Part shown: positions 38,451 through 51,480 of the stretch, in pieces
How the letters are laid out: the number at the start of each line of letters is the position of its first letter
How positions within the stretch are numbered: position 1 is the stretch's first letter
Assembly (NCBI GenBank): GCA_037957365.1
Contig: JARHVA010003526.1
Coordinates: 1,198,501 to 1,262,500 of the forward strand
Direction: 5' to 3'
Length of the DNA stretch: 64,000 nucleotides
Source: Torreya grandis
Lineage: Eukaryota; Streptophyta; Pinopsida; Cupressales; Taxaceae
Program-made: the position numbers and the translations under genes
The notes under the pieces: generated by a model
Seen by the model: the letters and a program-made list of their open reading frames with translations, nothing else
What the model was told of the DNA's origin: nothing
Databases searched by the model: none

Positions 38451-38699
38451 AAGGTTGATAATAAGGCCATCTATTCTTAATAATGCTATTAATTGGTAAG
38501 TATTCAATAATGATTAATAGATTATAAAATTTTGATCATTATTGAAGACTTACCAATTAATTGATAGGAACCAACCAAGACTCCATCATCAATATGGAGA
38601 TCAAATAATCTAGTTGAAGACAAACAGACTACCTATGTGTATTGCTATACTAGAGAACATCTCTAATTTATATGATGAACTAAAAGATGAGAAGAACAT

Positions 38700-39560
38700 T
38701 ATGGTGAATGAATAAGAATGAGATCCAGTGGTCATCTCATAAGGCAAATCATTAAATATAGGGAAGGTATGCAATTATTTTGAAAATCAAGATTATGTTG
38801 AGTTGTGTGAAGAGTTTTATGAAAATTTCTCTTGAAGTTATCATGAACTAAGAGGATTTGATCCCAACTTAGCCTAGTGTATAATATAATTGGATCTAAA
38901 TACCAAGACTATAAAATAGAAGTAGAGACCTATTAATCCAAAAATAGAACCTCTAATGAAGAGTGAGCTATTTAAATTGATAGAGGCTAATATTATTTTT
39001 CCTATCAAACACTCATCTTGGGTTAAAAATTTGGTCCCTGTAAGAAATAAAAATGGTGAAATAAGGCTATGTGTAGATTTTAGAGACTTGAACAAATCAT
39101 ATCTAAAATATCATTATCTTCTTCCTCCATGGAATAAATTCTAAAAACTATATTAAGATCTGAAAGGTTTTCTCTTCTAGATGGTTATTTTAGCTATAAC
39201 AAAATATTGGTACAAGAATCAGACCAATTCAAGACTAATTTCACCACAAAATGGGGTATGTATGCATACAAAAACATGCCATTTGTTTTGACTAATGTTG
39301 GTGTGACATTTCATAGAGCCATGGATATGGCTTTCAAAGGTCTGATAAATGAAATGATCTTGGTATATCTAGATGATATCGTTGTCTACTCAAAGCATGA
39401 TGATGCACACCTAGACCACCTTAAGAAATTTTTAAAAAGGTGTAGAGAACTTGGGGTTTCCATTAATACCAAGAAGTGTGTTTTTATGGTTCATGAAGAT
39501 AAAATACTAGGACACATTATGTCAAAGGAGGGTCTTACAATAGACCCATAAAAAGTCAGT
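38700..39560 (+). pseudogene. Reverse transcriptase, internal region 1
   Basis: Ty3/gypsy RT. An N-terminal portion reads VVISQGKSLNIGK at 38730, then ELRGFDPNLAQ, EANIIFPIKHSSWVKNLVPV, RNKNGEIRLCVDFRDLNKS (39045-39110), and after a frameshift near 39150-39200 NFTTKWGMYAYKNMPF, FHRAMDMAF and the catalytic YLDDIVVYSKH at 39366-39400, ending with ILGHIMSKEGLTIDP. The YxDD active site is intact. The frameshift and a few stops make it inactive. Matches internal region 2 RT almost block by block. Confidence 0.9.
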
Positions 39561-40150
39561 GCTGTATTTGCATTAGCACTACCAAGCCATAAGAAAGAAT
39601 TGCAGAGATTTCTCAAAAAAATCAACTTTGTAGGAATATTCATTTTAAATTTTAACTCTATGGAAAAGCCCCTTAATAAAAAGCTAAAAAATGGTTTCAT
39701 ATTCATCTAGACACAGGTGGGAAAAGATAACTTTGAGTCCATCAAATAGGCTATTTCTCAAGATTCTACCCTAGTCAACCCAAAATATGAGAAGGATTTC
39801 ATTATCTATACTTTTAGAGGTGAGGGAAACATCTTAGCTATTTTTACTCAACAAAATTAAGAATAATTGGAATGAATAATATCTTTTTTTAGTTAATCCC
39901 TGAAGGATTATGAAGAAAATTATAGTTTCATGGAGAAACAAGTATATTTTATGATTAAATCTCTCAAAAAATTTAGGCATATGCTCTCTAACAATAAAAT
40001 TCATTTGATGGTGAGTCATCAAAGTGTCAAAGAGTTCTTTCTTAGCTACAAGATAAATAAAAAAATAGTAGGATGAATCACAAAGGTTATGGAATATGAT
40101 ATGGACATCAAAACCACAAATTCTGTAGAGGAAAAGGATTGTGTGAATAA
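39561..40150 (+). pseudogene. RNase H of the RT, internal region 1
   Basis: This is the usual Ty3 tether and RNase H after RT. Readable blocks are SHKKELQRFL, NFVGIFILNF, SMEKPL, a DSTLVNPKYEKDFIIYTF block (D at the first catalytic position), SFMEKQVY (E of the helix, degraded), LMVSHQSVKEF (diverged) and MEYDMDIKTTNS near 40095. Several frames are needed. It corresponds to 52640-53210 in internal region 2. Confidence 0.7.
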
Positions 40151-40199
40151 CTAGCTTCTGATATCAATATTATTGAAGTGGTATTTGAAATTTTATATT

Positions 40200-41450
40200 A
40201 TCAAAATGTATCTCAATCAGATGATCCACCTCTTTTCAATAGTTGGATCCATGACATGACTAATTTCCAATAGATTGGTGAGTACCCATATGGCTTTCAC
40301 TGATTAAAGAAAAGGTATTTCTAAATCCAATCTATTCCCTATGTTCTAGTTAATGGAATACTTTTTAGAAAAGATATTAATAGAGTAATGCTAAGATGTA
40401 TCAAACACAATCAAGTCCCCAAGGTGACCAAATAATTTCATAATGGCCTATTAAGAAAACATTTCTCTAAAAGAACCATGACCATCAAGATAATGAGAGA
40501 GGGATATTATTATCTTTAATTATTCAAATATGCCCATTAATGGGTAAGGAACTATAAAAAGTGTGCTCACTTCAATGACAAGCAAATATTAGTAGCTTTC
40601 CCTCTTAGACAAATTCAATTAGCTCAATTGTTTGCTCAATGGGGATTAGATTTCATTGGTATGATCAATCCATCATTGAGTGCAAGAGACAAATGGGTCC
40701 TCATAAAAATTTACTATTTCAATGATGGACTAAATTAGTTGCACTAAAAGATGCCATGGAGGCATCTATCCTAGAATTCATGGATGACATATTCTCAAGA
40801 TTTGGTGTTCCTCACACCATTATCTTAGATAATTCTAAAGCATTTGTGAGAACTCAAGTGAGTGAATGGGATATAAATCATAATGTATACCTAAGTAATT
40901 CTTCTAATTATTAACCTTAGGATAATGGCTTGGATGATTCTACCAATAATAACCTCATAAAAATTATCAAAAGAAAAATAAAGGATAACTAGAGGTCATG
41001 ACACACAAAGTTGAAATAAACACTATGGCCTGATAATATCAATCTTAAGAGAGCCATCAATAGCTTCCCCTTCATGTTGGTATAAGGAAGGAAAGCATGA
41101 TTCCCATTATCAATTGAGTTACCATCTCTAGAGATCAATCACCAATTATATTTAATTGAAAATGATTGAAATGACAGTAATATTGGCTAAAATCATGGAA
41201 CTAAAAGAATTCAAGAACCAATCAATGAAAGTCCTAGAAGCAAACCAATCTCAAAAAAAGAACAATTTCAACAAAAAGGTAGCTGATAGGAGCTTCAATG
41301 AAACATATATGGTTCTCAAATGGGATGCAGGTAAGGCTAAACTAAGCAAGCACATCAAGTTTGATGTAATATGGAGCAGTCCATACATTATAACTCAATG
41401 AAAATGAGATAATGAATTCCATCTATCCAATCTCAATGGATCATAACTAC
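40200..41450 (+). pseudogene. Integrase, internal region 1
   Basis: Integrase for insertion of the cDNA. A diverged HHCC region is visible (FHNGLLRKHFSKRTM, YYYLQLFKYAHQWVRN and KKCAHF near 40440-40570). The catalytic core has FAQWGLDFIGMI (first Asp, 40640), RFGVPHTIILDNSKAF (second Asp region, near 40800-40845) and NGLDDSTNNNLIK, where relatives have A-E-S-T-N-K (40925). The C-terminal part 41156-41401 is open and ends KFDVIWSSPYIIT, a GPY/F-type module with G replaced by S. Stops and frameshifts break the core. Confidence 0.85.
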
Positions 41451-41900
41451 ATATCCTAGTTAATGGGATTTACCTCAAAGCTTACTTTTGATGTAGGAAT
41501 TCATTTTAAAAAATAAAAAAAATTATATAATAAAGTTAGTTATGTTTTCTAAAATAAGTGATTCTAAACAAGTCAACTCATTAGGAGTTTTTATTTCCTT
41601 AGTTTATTCTATTTTTCCATAGTTTTTTCTTGTTTAGGTAAATCCCATTTTGTCCTTAACTAGGTTGTAGTGTGTTAAGCTTAAAATGACTCCATGCCCA
41701 ATAAACCAGAAGTCTACTACATATAAAATGATTAATAGGAAATCATCTCATATAGGTCACCAAAAATGTTGATATTTTTATCTCAAAAATATCATAAAAT
41801 TAAGTACCCTAAGGGAGACCCCCTAATTTTTTGAAAAATTTCCTTGAATTGACCAAAAACACACTTTTACTTTATATTATGGAATCCAAAACTTTGGATA

Positions 41901-42450
41901 CAATTATAAATTACAAAATTGCAAATTGATTCCCAAGCTTTGGATCCTACAACACACTAATCAATAGAATCTAGAGTTCTAACTACAATTTGAAATTTTA
42001 AAAATTACAAATTGTAGCTCAAGCACTAGATCCCATAATGAACAAACCAACAAGATCTGGAAACATGTTTACAATTTTCAATTTTACAAATTGTAAATTG
42101 AAAATAAAGTTATGAATCTTGTAAACTGAACACCTCCATATATTCTATAACTCAAACTAAAATTTGAAAAAATTTCAAATTATATTTCGAGTTTCGATTC
42201 GTATGAAACACTTCACCTAAAATTGAGAACTTGGAGAACAATTTGCAATTTTAAAAATTACAAATTGCAATCCATGTTCTAGATCTCACTAAAAACCTAA
42301 ACCACATAATCTATAACTCATAATATAATTTGAATTTTGAAAAATTACATATTACATGAAGGATTCCACTTTCTCATTCCCAAATAATTCAACCTTCCAC
42401 TTCTCATATACTACAGAGGTCAACATGCACTTTGAAAAATTACAAAATTG
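41901..42450. repeat. AT hairpin array in giant LTR 2
   Basis: Seven inverted-repeat units start near 41901, 41986, 42068, 42158, 42239, 42322 and 42425 (spacing 81-103 bp). The spacing pattern is nearly identical to that in LTR 1 (87, 84, 87, 81, 86, 102 versus 85, 82, 90, 81, 83, 103). The array therefore existed before the LTRs diverged. Confidence 0.8.
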
Positions 42451-43403
42451 CCTAAGGACTCTAGATTTATGCCACCAAACACCATTAGAACAAGGTTTAC
42501 AAGGTTTTCAAGGTATAAGTAATAAAAATTTAGGAATTTTAATTCATTATTTAAATTGTTGATTGAATTTTTGAGATCTGATAATGACCTTCAGCCATAC
42601 CTTCAACCTTGAGACATGCATCAATCCACATCTGTAAGCAAAGTACCACATCATTTTAACCCCTACATGGTATTTCTACAATCTTCCTTGTGATTTTTGC
42701 CATTGTTTCCTATAATAAATTTTTGTTTAGTTATTTTTATTGCACACAAACTTTAATTTGAAAACATTAAGGTTTCAATGCATTAAATGGGCGATTGTCT
42801 AGTTTAGGTTTATTTATGTTATTTTTTTCTAAGGTTTTAATTTATTTAAAAATATATGGTTTTATTAGCTTTTAAATTTTCAAAATCATAGAGAGCCTTA
42901 GATTTTTTCCTCAAGAATTCACATTAAAACCTAGGGATTTTAAAATTATAGCTAGGTGAATATACCCTAGAATATTCTTATTAGTAGAGAATATTCCCTA
43001 TGAGACACCTCCAAGTCCCTACAAAATTTGGACTTGATCTAAACAACTCTTAGACCTGTGATATTCCAACTTATCATTTACAATTCACATTCTCATGAGA
43101 TATATACCTATGAGAATCAACTCCTAACCCCATGGACATTTTTATTGTTTCAATCACCTCAAGGTTCTATTGAGGTTTTCACCTTCTTAGAACACCTCTT
43201 AGTTCCATCTAAGATCCAACCTACATAGATAACCTCCATTATCCTTAAGGTATTTCAACCTATTTTTTTAGTAGTATTACCCCCAAAAAAATTACCTACT
43301 CAAATCACCTCCCATCTCCATAAAAAATTACACCTATTTCAAACACCTGTAAACCCTGCCAACTCTTGTAGCTAGTTTTCACCAAGTATTCTCTTTAGAG
43401 TTC

Positions 43404-46400
43404 ATGTCTCAAAAGGAGATGAAGTTCAAATCAAAAGGCCTTTGGGTCAATCTTAGCTTAGAATCTAAAACTATTGAAATCATTGATACAAACCTAGGTC
43501 ACATTGACCTAGGGGACTTTTAGACCCAAATAAATGTAGATTTCAAGAATGATTGGGTATAGAATATCTATGACTCTAGATAGCAACAAGAAATATCCTT
43601 TCCACTGATAGTCAAAATCCCTATGTTTGTGATGACACTATCCCAACATTATGATGATAACAAAAGAGAGGTCCTAAATGACAAGGGGGAAAAGATTTTA
43701 CATTTGGATCCATACTTCATAGATTTAGTTTTTGTGATCCCTAAGTTAGAGAGTTATCTTGAAATAACTATAGAGACATCCAAACAATTCTTCCAAGACA
43801 ATAGAGAGGGATGTCATAAAATGATAAAAAGCTAATGGCTTAAATCCCCCCAAGGTGGCCTCCACTAGATTACCAAAGACATTGGTGAGAATTGACTTCA
43901 AATATGAGGTGGGAGATATAATAATTTTAGTAAAATAGATTACTAGTAGTCCTGATGCTAAAAACTTCCAAGAGTGGACCTACCAGTACATTTGGGTCAT
44001 CGATCAGAATGCATAATACATCCACTAAGCCTAGCTCATTAGTGACTCCCTCCATAAGTAATTGATGGAGGTTAAAATAATAGGAAATTTCTATATGACT
44101 TCCTACCGTGTATATATATTGTCTAAAAGACAAGCCTTTTTAGGCCTCAACATGGTACCTAGTAAAATAAGTATAGTGTATAACTATTACCCAAACCTCA
44201 CATTAGAGGCAAATAGACAACACTTTAGGAGATTCAATGATGCATTCATCTATTGCATCATCATCATGTTTGATAAAGAGATTGGAAGAGAAATATTCTC
44301 AAAATAAACAATTATAGAAATCACCCACTCAGTTCATTTAGTTCCCCACCTATTCATATATGAGGGTAAATAGATTCAGTGGCTACCCCTAAACACTCCC
44401 TAGATATGTTAGTGATAAGTGGGAACTAATAGAGTTGGTAAGACAAGTAGTTAAGACTCCTAAGGTCTTTTTTAGCAAGAATATGTCAAGTATTCATTTC
44501 CCAATTAGTATTGGTAGATACACATGCCCCTTATTACTCAAATCAAAGTGTGCTAATAAAAAAATGACAAAAATAACATTGAGGGATTTGGAGTCTAGTC
44601 TAAATCATGATATTTATGGTAACATCATGATCACACTTGTAATCTCTAATTACTCCCATGTTTCATATTTTGATGTTTATTGGGAGTATTTGGAGGATGA
44701 GGAGAAGGTTAAATTGAAGGACCATTTGATAATGACCTTGGAACAATTTAAATCATTTTATTTGGCACTAATCCCTAAGGACTTGGTGGATGGTGAGTCT
44801 TGAATGGTCCTAAACTACTACATGCAGATTATCACTCAACCCCTTCCATTAGTAAGGTGGTTAGTCCTCGACTATTTCTATTTGTTACATAGAACAACAC
44901 ATATGATAAAAAATGATCAATTATCTTAGAAGCAAAGTGGTCAAAGTGACCAAGAACACATAAAGTATTAGAGAGAAATTGTTAAATCTCAAGGAATAAG
45001 TAATTATTTAATTAGTATAAGGTCCCATTAAGACAACATGAGAAAAATAAGAGGGGATGATGATATCTCACAAGAAAAATAAGAAACCTAAGTCCAAGAA
45101 AGGGCAATCTAGCAAGAATAAGTCAACAACAAATCAACCAATCATCATCTCATCTAAAGACATAGCTATAGTAGGAGATTCCACAACTTTAATCCCAATA
45201 TTAGTGATAGTGATAACCCTTATCCCTATAGTTCACCCTTCACCTACTTGCATGGTTCCTATAGCTCTAACACCTCCACATCCTATCTCCACTCCCCTTG
45301 CATCTTAGGTTTCCACTCCACCCTTAATATTTACCACATTACCTACAATAATAAGTCCATTATAACTAGTAAAATCAATTCAAGTGGACACTTAGGGTCC
45401 TCATTTAGTGGATAATCAAGTTTCCACTCTACTTTCTCTTCCCTCAATTTCACTCCCTCCTTCCATTTCACTCTCTCCTTCCATTCCATACCCTTTGATT
45501 TTCAACATCACTTAATAGTATATAGTTGTGGAATTAGTCATCTTGCATTTAGTTTCACTAGTTATCCCAACTCTTAGGATAAGTATTACTTCATCTTCAT
45601 CCCATTTCATCTTTCTTACCTTACCACCCCTAAGTGACCCAACTCATTTAATTGATTCATATAATTCTTTGGCTTCCATAGTTCTAATAGTTCCCAAGTT
45701 CTAAGTCCCTATGTATACTCCCCCATTGGTATCAGTTCCATCTCCTACACCCCTAGTAGACACATTTATTCCCTCCTCTTCCACTTCCATAGTTTACCAA
45801 AACCCTTCAGTGGAGATAGGTGAAAAACAAGTCCTTGATGTACATGTGGATTTTCAACCCAAAGATGGAGATGAAATGGCATAAACATTTGTTGATCAAT
45901 CTATGGAAACATCAACAAAGGATTAAACATGTGTCACTATACCTACCAGTGTAGTAACTTTAACTACAAATTTTTAGATTATAGTGTCTACACATTAGGA
46001 TGATAACCCTTGTTGGCTAGCACAAATAGTGGGAAATAAGTACAACCAAATGATTTCCCCAAGTAAAATGGATTTTAATATTTTAGACATGAAGAAGAAA
46101 TCTAAGTTTACTCCCTATAACTTCTCCAAAATACTATGTGACTTAGAAAGGGAAATAAATGTGGAGCTTATAGTCCCCCCGCTAGACAAACCAAATTAAG
46201 ATCTAGTGGATGGGGACTATCAGATATCAAAGATTCACCTTGGACATCCAATGAGGGAGGGGTTAAGTAATTCTATTAAATCTAGCATCAAATCCCTCTT
46301 TAAGAGAATAGATAGTGACACGGTCATAAGGATGAATTAAAAAAATAAGGTTGATCAACTTATGACTATAATGAATAATTTATAGATTTTAGTGGATCAT

Positions 46401-47197
46401 TGGCACAACCTAAAGTAGCACATCCAATCACCTAGATCCCAGATCAAGCAATAACCGATGTGGTGATTAAAATTACAAGCATGAGAAGGGATACTAAAGA
46501 ATAGTTAAAGGTGATCATATCCAAAGGTAATAATATTATTGATATGATCATGGACCATTATAAAATTATAAGGGAAATAAGGATTACCTTTAGAGAACTA
46601 GTTAATAAATATGAGGGAGAAATACCAACTTTGAATCTTTATTATCCCAAATTGACATTTGTAGACTCTATTAAAATTGGCATCCTCCTTACTTAAGGAA
46701 TAATAAAAAATGTTGGAGAACAAGAAGAATTGGATAGAACTACATAATTTAGGATAAATTTGCTCACAAAGGCTCCACATATGGACAAGGTTGGCTACGA
46801 TAAGGCCATTGACATGCTATATAATATAGAAGATTTGTTGAATAATTTGTCATACAAGCCAAAATATTATGAAGATAACCTCCTTATAATAGAAAACATA
46901 AATATCAAATTCAAAGAAGTATTAGAAAAGGAATCTTTTAAAACTATAGTCTTTATCTTGAGTTCTATCCATCGCTACATTAGGTATCGTAATACATTAG
47001 ATAATATGGGTAAAGATATACATAAAATTAAGGCTTTAAGGAGGAAATTTTTTGACACATTATTAGAATGTGATATTACCAACCTCTGGTGCAGATGAAG
47101 AAAGAATATAAGAGATTTTCAAGGCTTTTAATGCAATGTTTAAACATTGCAAGCCGAGAATTACAAAGAGGTAGAGGAAATATTAGAAATTGACTAA
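43404..47197 (+). pseudogene. LTR-encoded unknown protein, copy 2 (best preserved)
   Basis: ATG at 43404 (MSQKEMKFKSKGLWVNL), end VEEILEID-stop at 47197. This is the best preserved copy. N-terminal region: HIDLGDF, then KNDWV, MFVMTLSQHYDDNKREVLND, FVIPKLESYLEIT, FYMTSYRVYILSK, VPSKISIVYNYYPNLT, HFRRFNDAFIYCIIIMFDK and YTCPLLLKSKCA with HLIMTLEQFKSF (to 44800). Middle: KNKKPKSKKGQSSK, then a Pro/Ile/Thr-rich stretch near 45150-45900. C-terminal region: KGNNIIDMIMDHYKIIRE, FRELVNKYEGEIPTLNLYYP, DKVGYDKAIDMLYNIEDLLN and SSIHRYIRYRNTLDNMGKD. No transmembrane segment, zinc finger or catalytic motif is obvious. The C-terminal region looks mostly helical. Function is unknown. Confidence 0.75.
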
Positions 47198-48512
47198 TTT
47201 TTTTTGTTGAAAATATTCTCATATATTATACTTTGATTATTGTAAAAACATTTTAGAATTTTATATTATAAAATTGAAACCATATTTTATACCTCTTTTT
47301 GAGAAAGATCCATGTGTATTTTACACTTTTTATTTTGACAGGTTGGAAACTATACAAAGGAAACTTGCAAATTATACTTTTCACTTTGACAAGTTATAAT
47401 TGCTAAAGTTGTAAAAGCACATATTGAAAATTATAACTCTAGTTTTGAAAAAGTGATATGACTTGCAAGTTGTAAAAGTCTCACTTGTAAATTTCAACTT
47501 ACATTTTTGAAAAAAGTAACTTGAGTCATTTTACGTTATCTTTTGATTAAACATTGAGTTCCATTTTGGTGCTCTATTTGCATAAAGAGTCACTTGTAGC
47601 TACATGGAGGATAAAGAGAGGCATTGCATCAAGTTTCTAAAGTATATCCACACCTCACCAAGTTCAAGATCATCCTCATCTCTTAAACATTATTTTATAA
47701 ACTATTTACCAAGACAAAGGATGCCATAAGTTGAAGTTCATGCCTCTTTTTACAAGAAGATCTAGATTTGCATGATTTTTCTATTAGACATTGAAGTTTA
47801 TAATAATTACATCTCATCTATGAGATTGTTTTCATAAACATGGTTAGAAATCCATAGCCAGTCTATCATTTTATTGTTCATAATATTATTCTACATTTTG
47901 AATGTATTTTCTACAAGTTGTATCTTGGAAAATGAAAAACAATTGAAGATTTTGCCTTTCTTGTCTGAGAAATCCCTATGTATGTAAGTTATTTTAGTGT
48001 TTGTGGAAGTTTTATTTCTTATTTTAGTCACAAAAATTTATTTCTAGTATTTTATACCCTTTTAAAATATTATTTTATTAAAATAAAAGAATATTTTCTC
48101 TTCTATGAAAAATAACAAAATATTGCCTCTGATTTCCCATTTACATGAGTTTATGCTCAAAAAAATTTCAATCTATGTTTTGTTCTTTTATGTTCATTCA
48201 ATAAAGAATTAAAATCCACTATAAAAATATTTGGTGTAATAACCATTTCTAGTTTTTCAAATTTTGTTCTCAAACTCTTTTCCCCAGTCAAACCCTAGTT
48301 TAGGAGCAAGAACACTAAAAGAGCATAATTTCTATAAAACTATTTTTTTTTTAGTTTCACCATATTTAGTAAAGGAATCCATCATTCTCTATAGGTTAAC
48401 CTCAATTCCCCAAGGTCTTACAACTTGGAGGTTTTCCCTTTGTATCATTGATTTTTGCATAACGAGCTACTACATCAAGGAATAGCTAAAAAATTTATGT
48501 GATAATAGTTTT

Positions 48513-48530
48513 TGTCATGCCTAGTGGGAC
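48513..48530 (+). other. Primer binding site, second copy
   Basis: TGTCATGCCTAGTGGGAC begins five bases after LTR 2 and aligns with 34045-34062. CTAGTGGGAC is closer to the tRNA-Lys complement (CCGTGGGGC) than the first copy is, and the third base G has become T. Assignment is tentative. Confidence 0.5.
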
Positions 48531-48809
48531 CCTAAAATTACAAAGAGATTGGTTATATTCTTAGTAGGATTTTTTATGAATTTTAAAATCACCTGGTGAA
48601 TCCACTAGCCTATAGACTCAAAATTTCAAGGTATATTTATGCCAAGCAAATAAACAAGATCATCTACTAAAGATAAGAGAATTGATTTTTTAGAATTATC
48701 ATTTCCTTATAAAAAGAGATCAAAACCAGCTTTCCCTTACCCTAGAGTATATTCTAAAATTTTATTTAAATCTCCTTCAAGTACTCCTATCAGTTTTATA
48801 CCTCCCATA

Positions 48810-50080
48810 ATGACTATAAATCTAAATTTTGTAGCTTTTAATGGAGGCAACCCATTCCTATTAGCCCAATATGATGATATACCTCCCTTGGCTTTAAAAA
48901 TCTTACCATACTTTACTAGTGAAACTTACACCACTCCTATGGAACACATACAAGATATTTATAATATATGTTTAGTCTATAATGTGCTACAATATAATGC
49001 TAAAATCAAACTCCTAGTCTCCTCTTTCAAAGGTAAAACCTTACAATGATACTGAGGTCTTGCTCATAGCTTCATCCATGCTTAGGATGAGATAGGCACT
49101 TCACTATATACCCAATTTGAAGAAAAAGTGACCACCTTTCCCTAGTTGAATAGTTATCTACTATTCAATAGGATCCTCATGAGCACATGATTGAATTCAA
49201 TTTACATTTTAGAATACATGAAATATCATTTTGGTATTGGTCAAGCCAAATCCAAATAATGCTTTCTTATATTACTTAAGATCCTTTAATAGTGATATAA
49301 TCATTATGATTGAGTAAATGGGTGGCACCACACTTTTTAATGCCTATGAGATTTTAATAAGGGTATAAAATTGTTTAATACAAGCAAGGAAACTTTTCCC
49401 AAGGCCACTAATACCTCCATTTTTAGAAATACCTCCTATTCAACCACCTATAATTACTCTAATTCCCACCAAAAGTAAAGCACTAGCTTTAACTCCTACA
49501 CCTACAAGTGATTTATATCAATTTAAGTCACCACACAAGAGTTTTGGCAATGAGTTAGTAGTAATGAAGATGTAGTAATCCTAGAACTATAAGCCTTATC
49601 AGTAGGCTAACCCAACATACCAACCTAATAGGTAGTCATACCAAGGTGTTTCACAACCATACCAAGTAAATTCATAGTTGTAGGGTTAAGGTATGCAATC
49701 AAAACCTCCAAACATCTATGCTCTACCTGCACCATGTGCTTCTAAAGCTATTTTACCTATTTAGACGAACTTGGCTCAAGAGTACGAGTGGTGTTATCCT
49801 TGTACATAGCCATATAATCATAATACTTATCTTAATGGTATTATCAATCAATAATTGATGGTTATAGGAATATTAGTTACACAAATATAATAGGAAGAAT
49901 CCACTTAAAAAAAAAAAAGATGCACAATAACCTACTCAAGGTGAGGCAACTCTTCTAAATTGGTAAACAGATGAATTTTGTGTTGTAAATTAGGATGAAA
50001 CATTATTCAATGGTGAAGGTGTAGTGGGATCCAACATGAATTCAAAGAAAATATAAATATAGAGTGATCACCCCCCAAAG
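48810..50080 (+). pseudogene. gag, internal region 2
   Basis: ATG 48810: MTINLNFVAFNGGNPFLLAQ, then YDDIPPLALKILPYFTSETY, MEHIQDIYNICLVYN and LVSSFKGKTLQ, then a stop at a Trp position. After that come degenerate YLLFN, FLYYLRSFNSD and YEILIRV blocks down to about 49380. The opening FxGGNPxLLxxYDDIP...LPxF matches gag of the plant Ty3 elements that also carry the DSGA/RVT_3 layout. It is the cleaner of the two gag copies at its N-terminus. Confidence 0.8.
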
Positions 50081-50830
50081 GTGGAACAAGCTACAACTTT
50101 TAAAGTTGTACCAAAACTTGCAAAGAACAACACAATACAAAGGCCACCCTTTGTACCTAAAAACCAACCCAAAGCAAAAGTGCCAACTCCAAATCTTGTA
50201 AATTATGACATAGATCTTGTAAAGGAACCAACAAAGTTTTTTAATATTCCTTTTATCATTATCAAGAAAATGAAGATGACTAATCTAAATGTTACTATGT
50301 GGGAAACACTATCCATTCCCATGCAAAGGGACTTGTTGCAAGAGGCTTTAAAGAATTTATAGGTAACAAATAAGGTTCCAACCAAGATGCATAATGTTGT
50401 AGTTAATTTGTGTCAACCACAAACTAACATTAAAATGATAAAAAATGGTAATCCTCCCCCTTTTTATCTTTAACTTATAATAGGGAATCACTTCATTCAT
50501 AATTACATGGTAGCTTCAAGGGCTAGCAATTTAATGATGCCTAAGAAAATAGATGATGCCCTTGGTATAAAATATTCACCTATAAATAAAAGAGTTATTT
50601 AATTTGATGGGACTATTATTTAGATAGTAAGAAAAATAAAAGGGTTAAATATCACTATTCATGCTAGTTCAAGATTGTCAATCTCTCAAGATATCTTAGT
50701 TATAAATATTCCCCCTAATTTATCATTTATCTTTCATGAGAGTTCTCTACAAAGATGGGAGGATATCTATCTGTAGATTTTTCTCATATGTTTCTTAGGA
50801 TGAGCTATGGAACTACAGTAATAATAAGAG
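50081..50830 (+). pseudogene. Protease and its linker, internal region 2
   Basis: An open stretch at 50081-50362 gives the linker (VPKNQPKAKVPTPN, FNIPFIIIKKMKMTN, NVTMWETLSIPMQRDLLQEA). The protease follows with a degraded MVASRASNLMMPKK at the active-site position and LRMSYGT near 50805. The linker block MWE-LSIP-QRDLL is shared with region 1 and was also copied by its tandem duplication. Confidence 0.7.
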
Positions 50831-51094
50831 CTGAGCCAATCACAAAAGATCATATTGAGTTATACAATCCTATCCCTCTATACATGAACCATTTACTATA
50901 AGATCAAGAAGAAGAAGAAGCTCATGAAGTTACAACACCTATAGAAGAGATTCCAAAAACTAATCTAGATGAAGGGGGATCAACCCTTTAAATCAATCCT
51001 TATGACTATGTATAAGAAACTGGGTTAGGTACATATTACATTCATGAAAATGTTGTAATTATCCCAAACCTAGTAGAGCCAGATGAAGATATTT

Positions 51095-51480
51095 AAGGTA
51101 ACTTTTATTTGATGGTTAGAGAAGTAGAAATGGTGTAGGTGTAGGTATTATTTTTATTTCTCCATAGAAAAAGATATATATTTATTCTTTCAAGATTTAT
51201 TTTAGTTACACAAATAATTTAGCTAAATATGAGGGCTTTGATTCAAGGCCTACGATTGGCTAAAGAGAGGGATAAAATATCTAAAAATATTTGGTGATAG
51301 TGAGTTGATTTTTCACCAAGTGAGATTCAAAAGTGTAATTAATAATAATTTGTTAATATCTTACAAACATGGAGTTTGGGATCTATTATAAGACTTCACT
51401 ACTTTAAACATTCAATTAGTAACAAGAGCACATAGTAAAGATGTTGAGTGTATGGCCTCTATAGGGTCATAATATAACCT
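51095..51480 (+). pseudogene. Extra RNase H-like domain before the RT, internal region 2
   Basis: The clearest copy of the additional RNase H. The sequence begins LFDG-RSRNGVGVGIIFISP (first Asp), then YTNNLAKYE (Glu helix, consensus TNN-AEYE), IQGLRLAKE-like words after a frameshift, FGDSELIFHQVRF (second Asp), ISYKHGVWDLL, and a DVECMASIGS end where A-D-x-L-A is usual. The Asp-Glu-Asp triad of the RNase H fold is readable, though two frames are needed. It belongs by pattern to the RVT_3 group of plant retroelements and is distinct from the RT-linked RNase H at 52640. Confidence 0.75.

Larger units (their letters stand above)
34040..41766 (+). mobile_element. Internal region 1
   Basis: This 7,727-bp region between LTRs 1 and 2 holds gag, a 1.4-kb tandem duplication, protease, RNase H-like domain, RT, RNase H and integrase. 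It exceeds internal region 2 (6,311 bp) by 1,416 bp, almost exactly the size of the duplication. No good polypurine tract precedes LTR 2; only a short caaaaa stretch adjoins it. Confidence 0.85.
41767..48507 (+). repeat. Giant LTR 2 (6,741 bp, shared by both internal regions)
   Basis: Starts TGTTGATATTTTTATC and ends TTATGTGATAATA. It serves as the 3' LTR of internal region 1 and the 5' LTR of internal region 2. Contents are the hairpin array at 41901-42450, the ORF at 43404-47197 and a U5-like end. It is about 85% identical to LTR 3 in a 60-base sample (51 of 60 at 43141-43200 versus 56161-56220). Confidence 0.9.
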
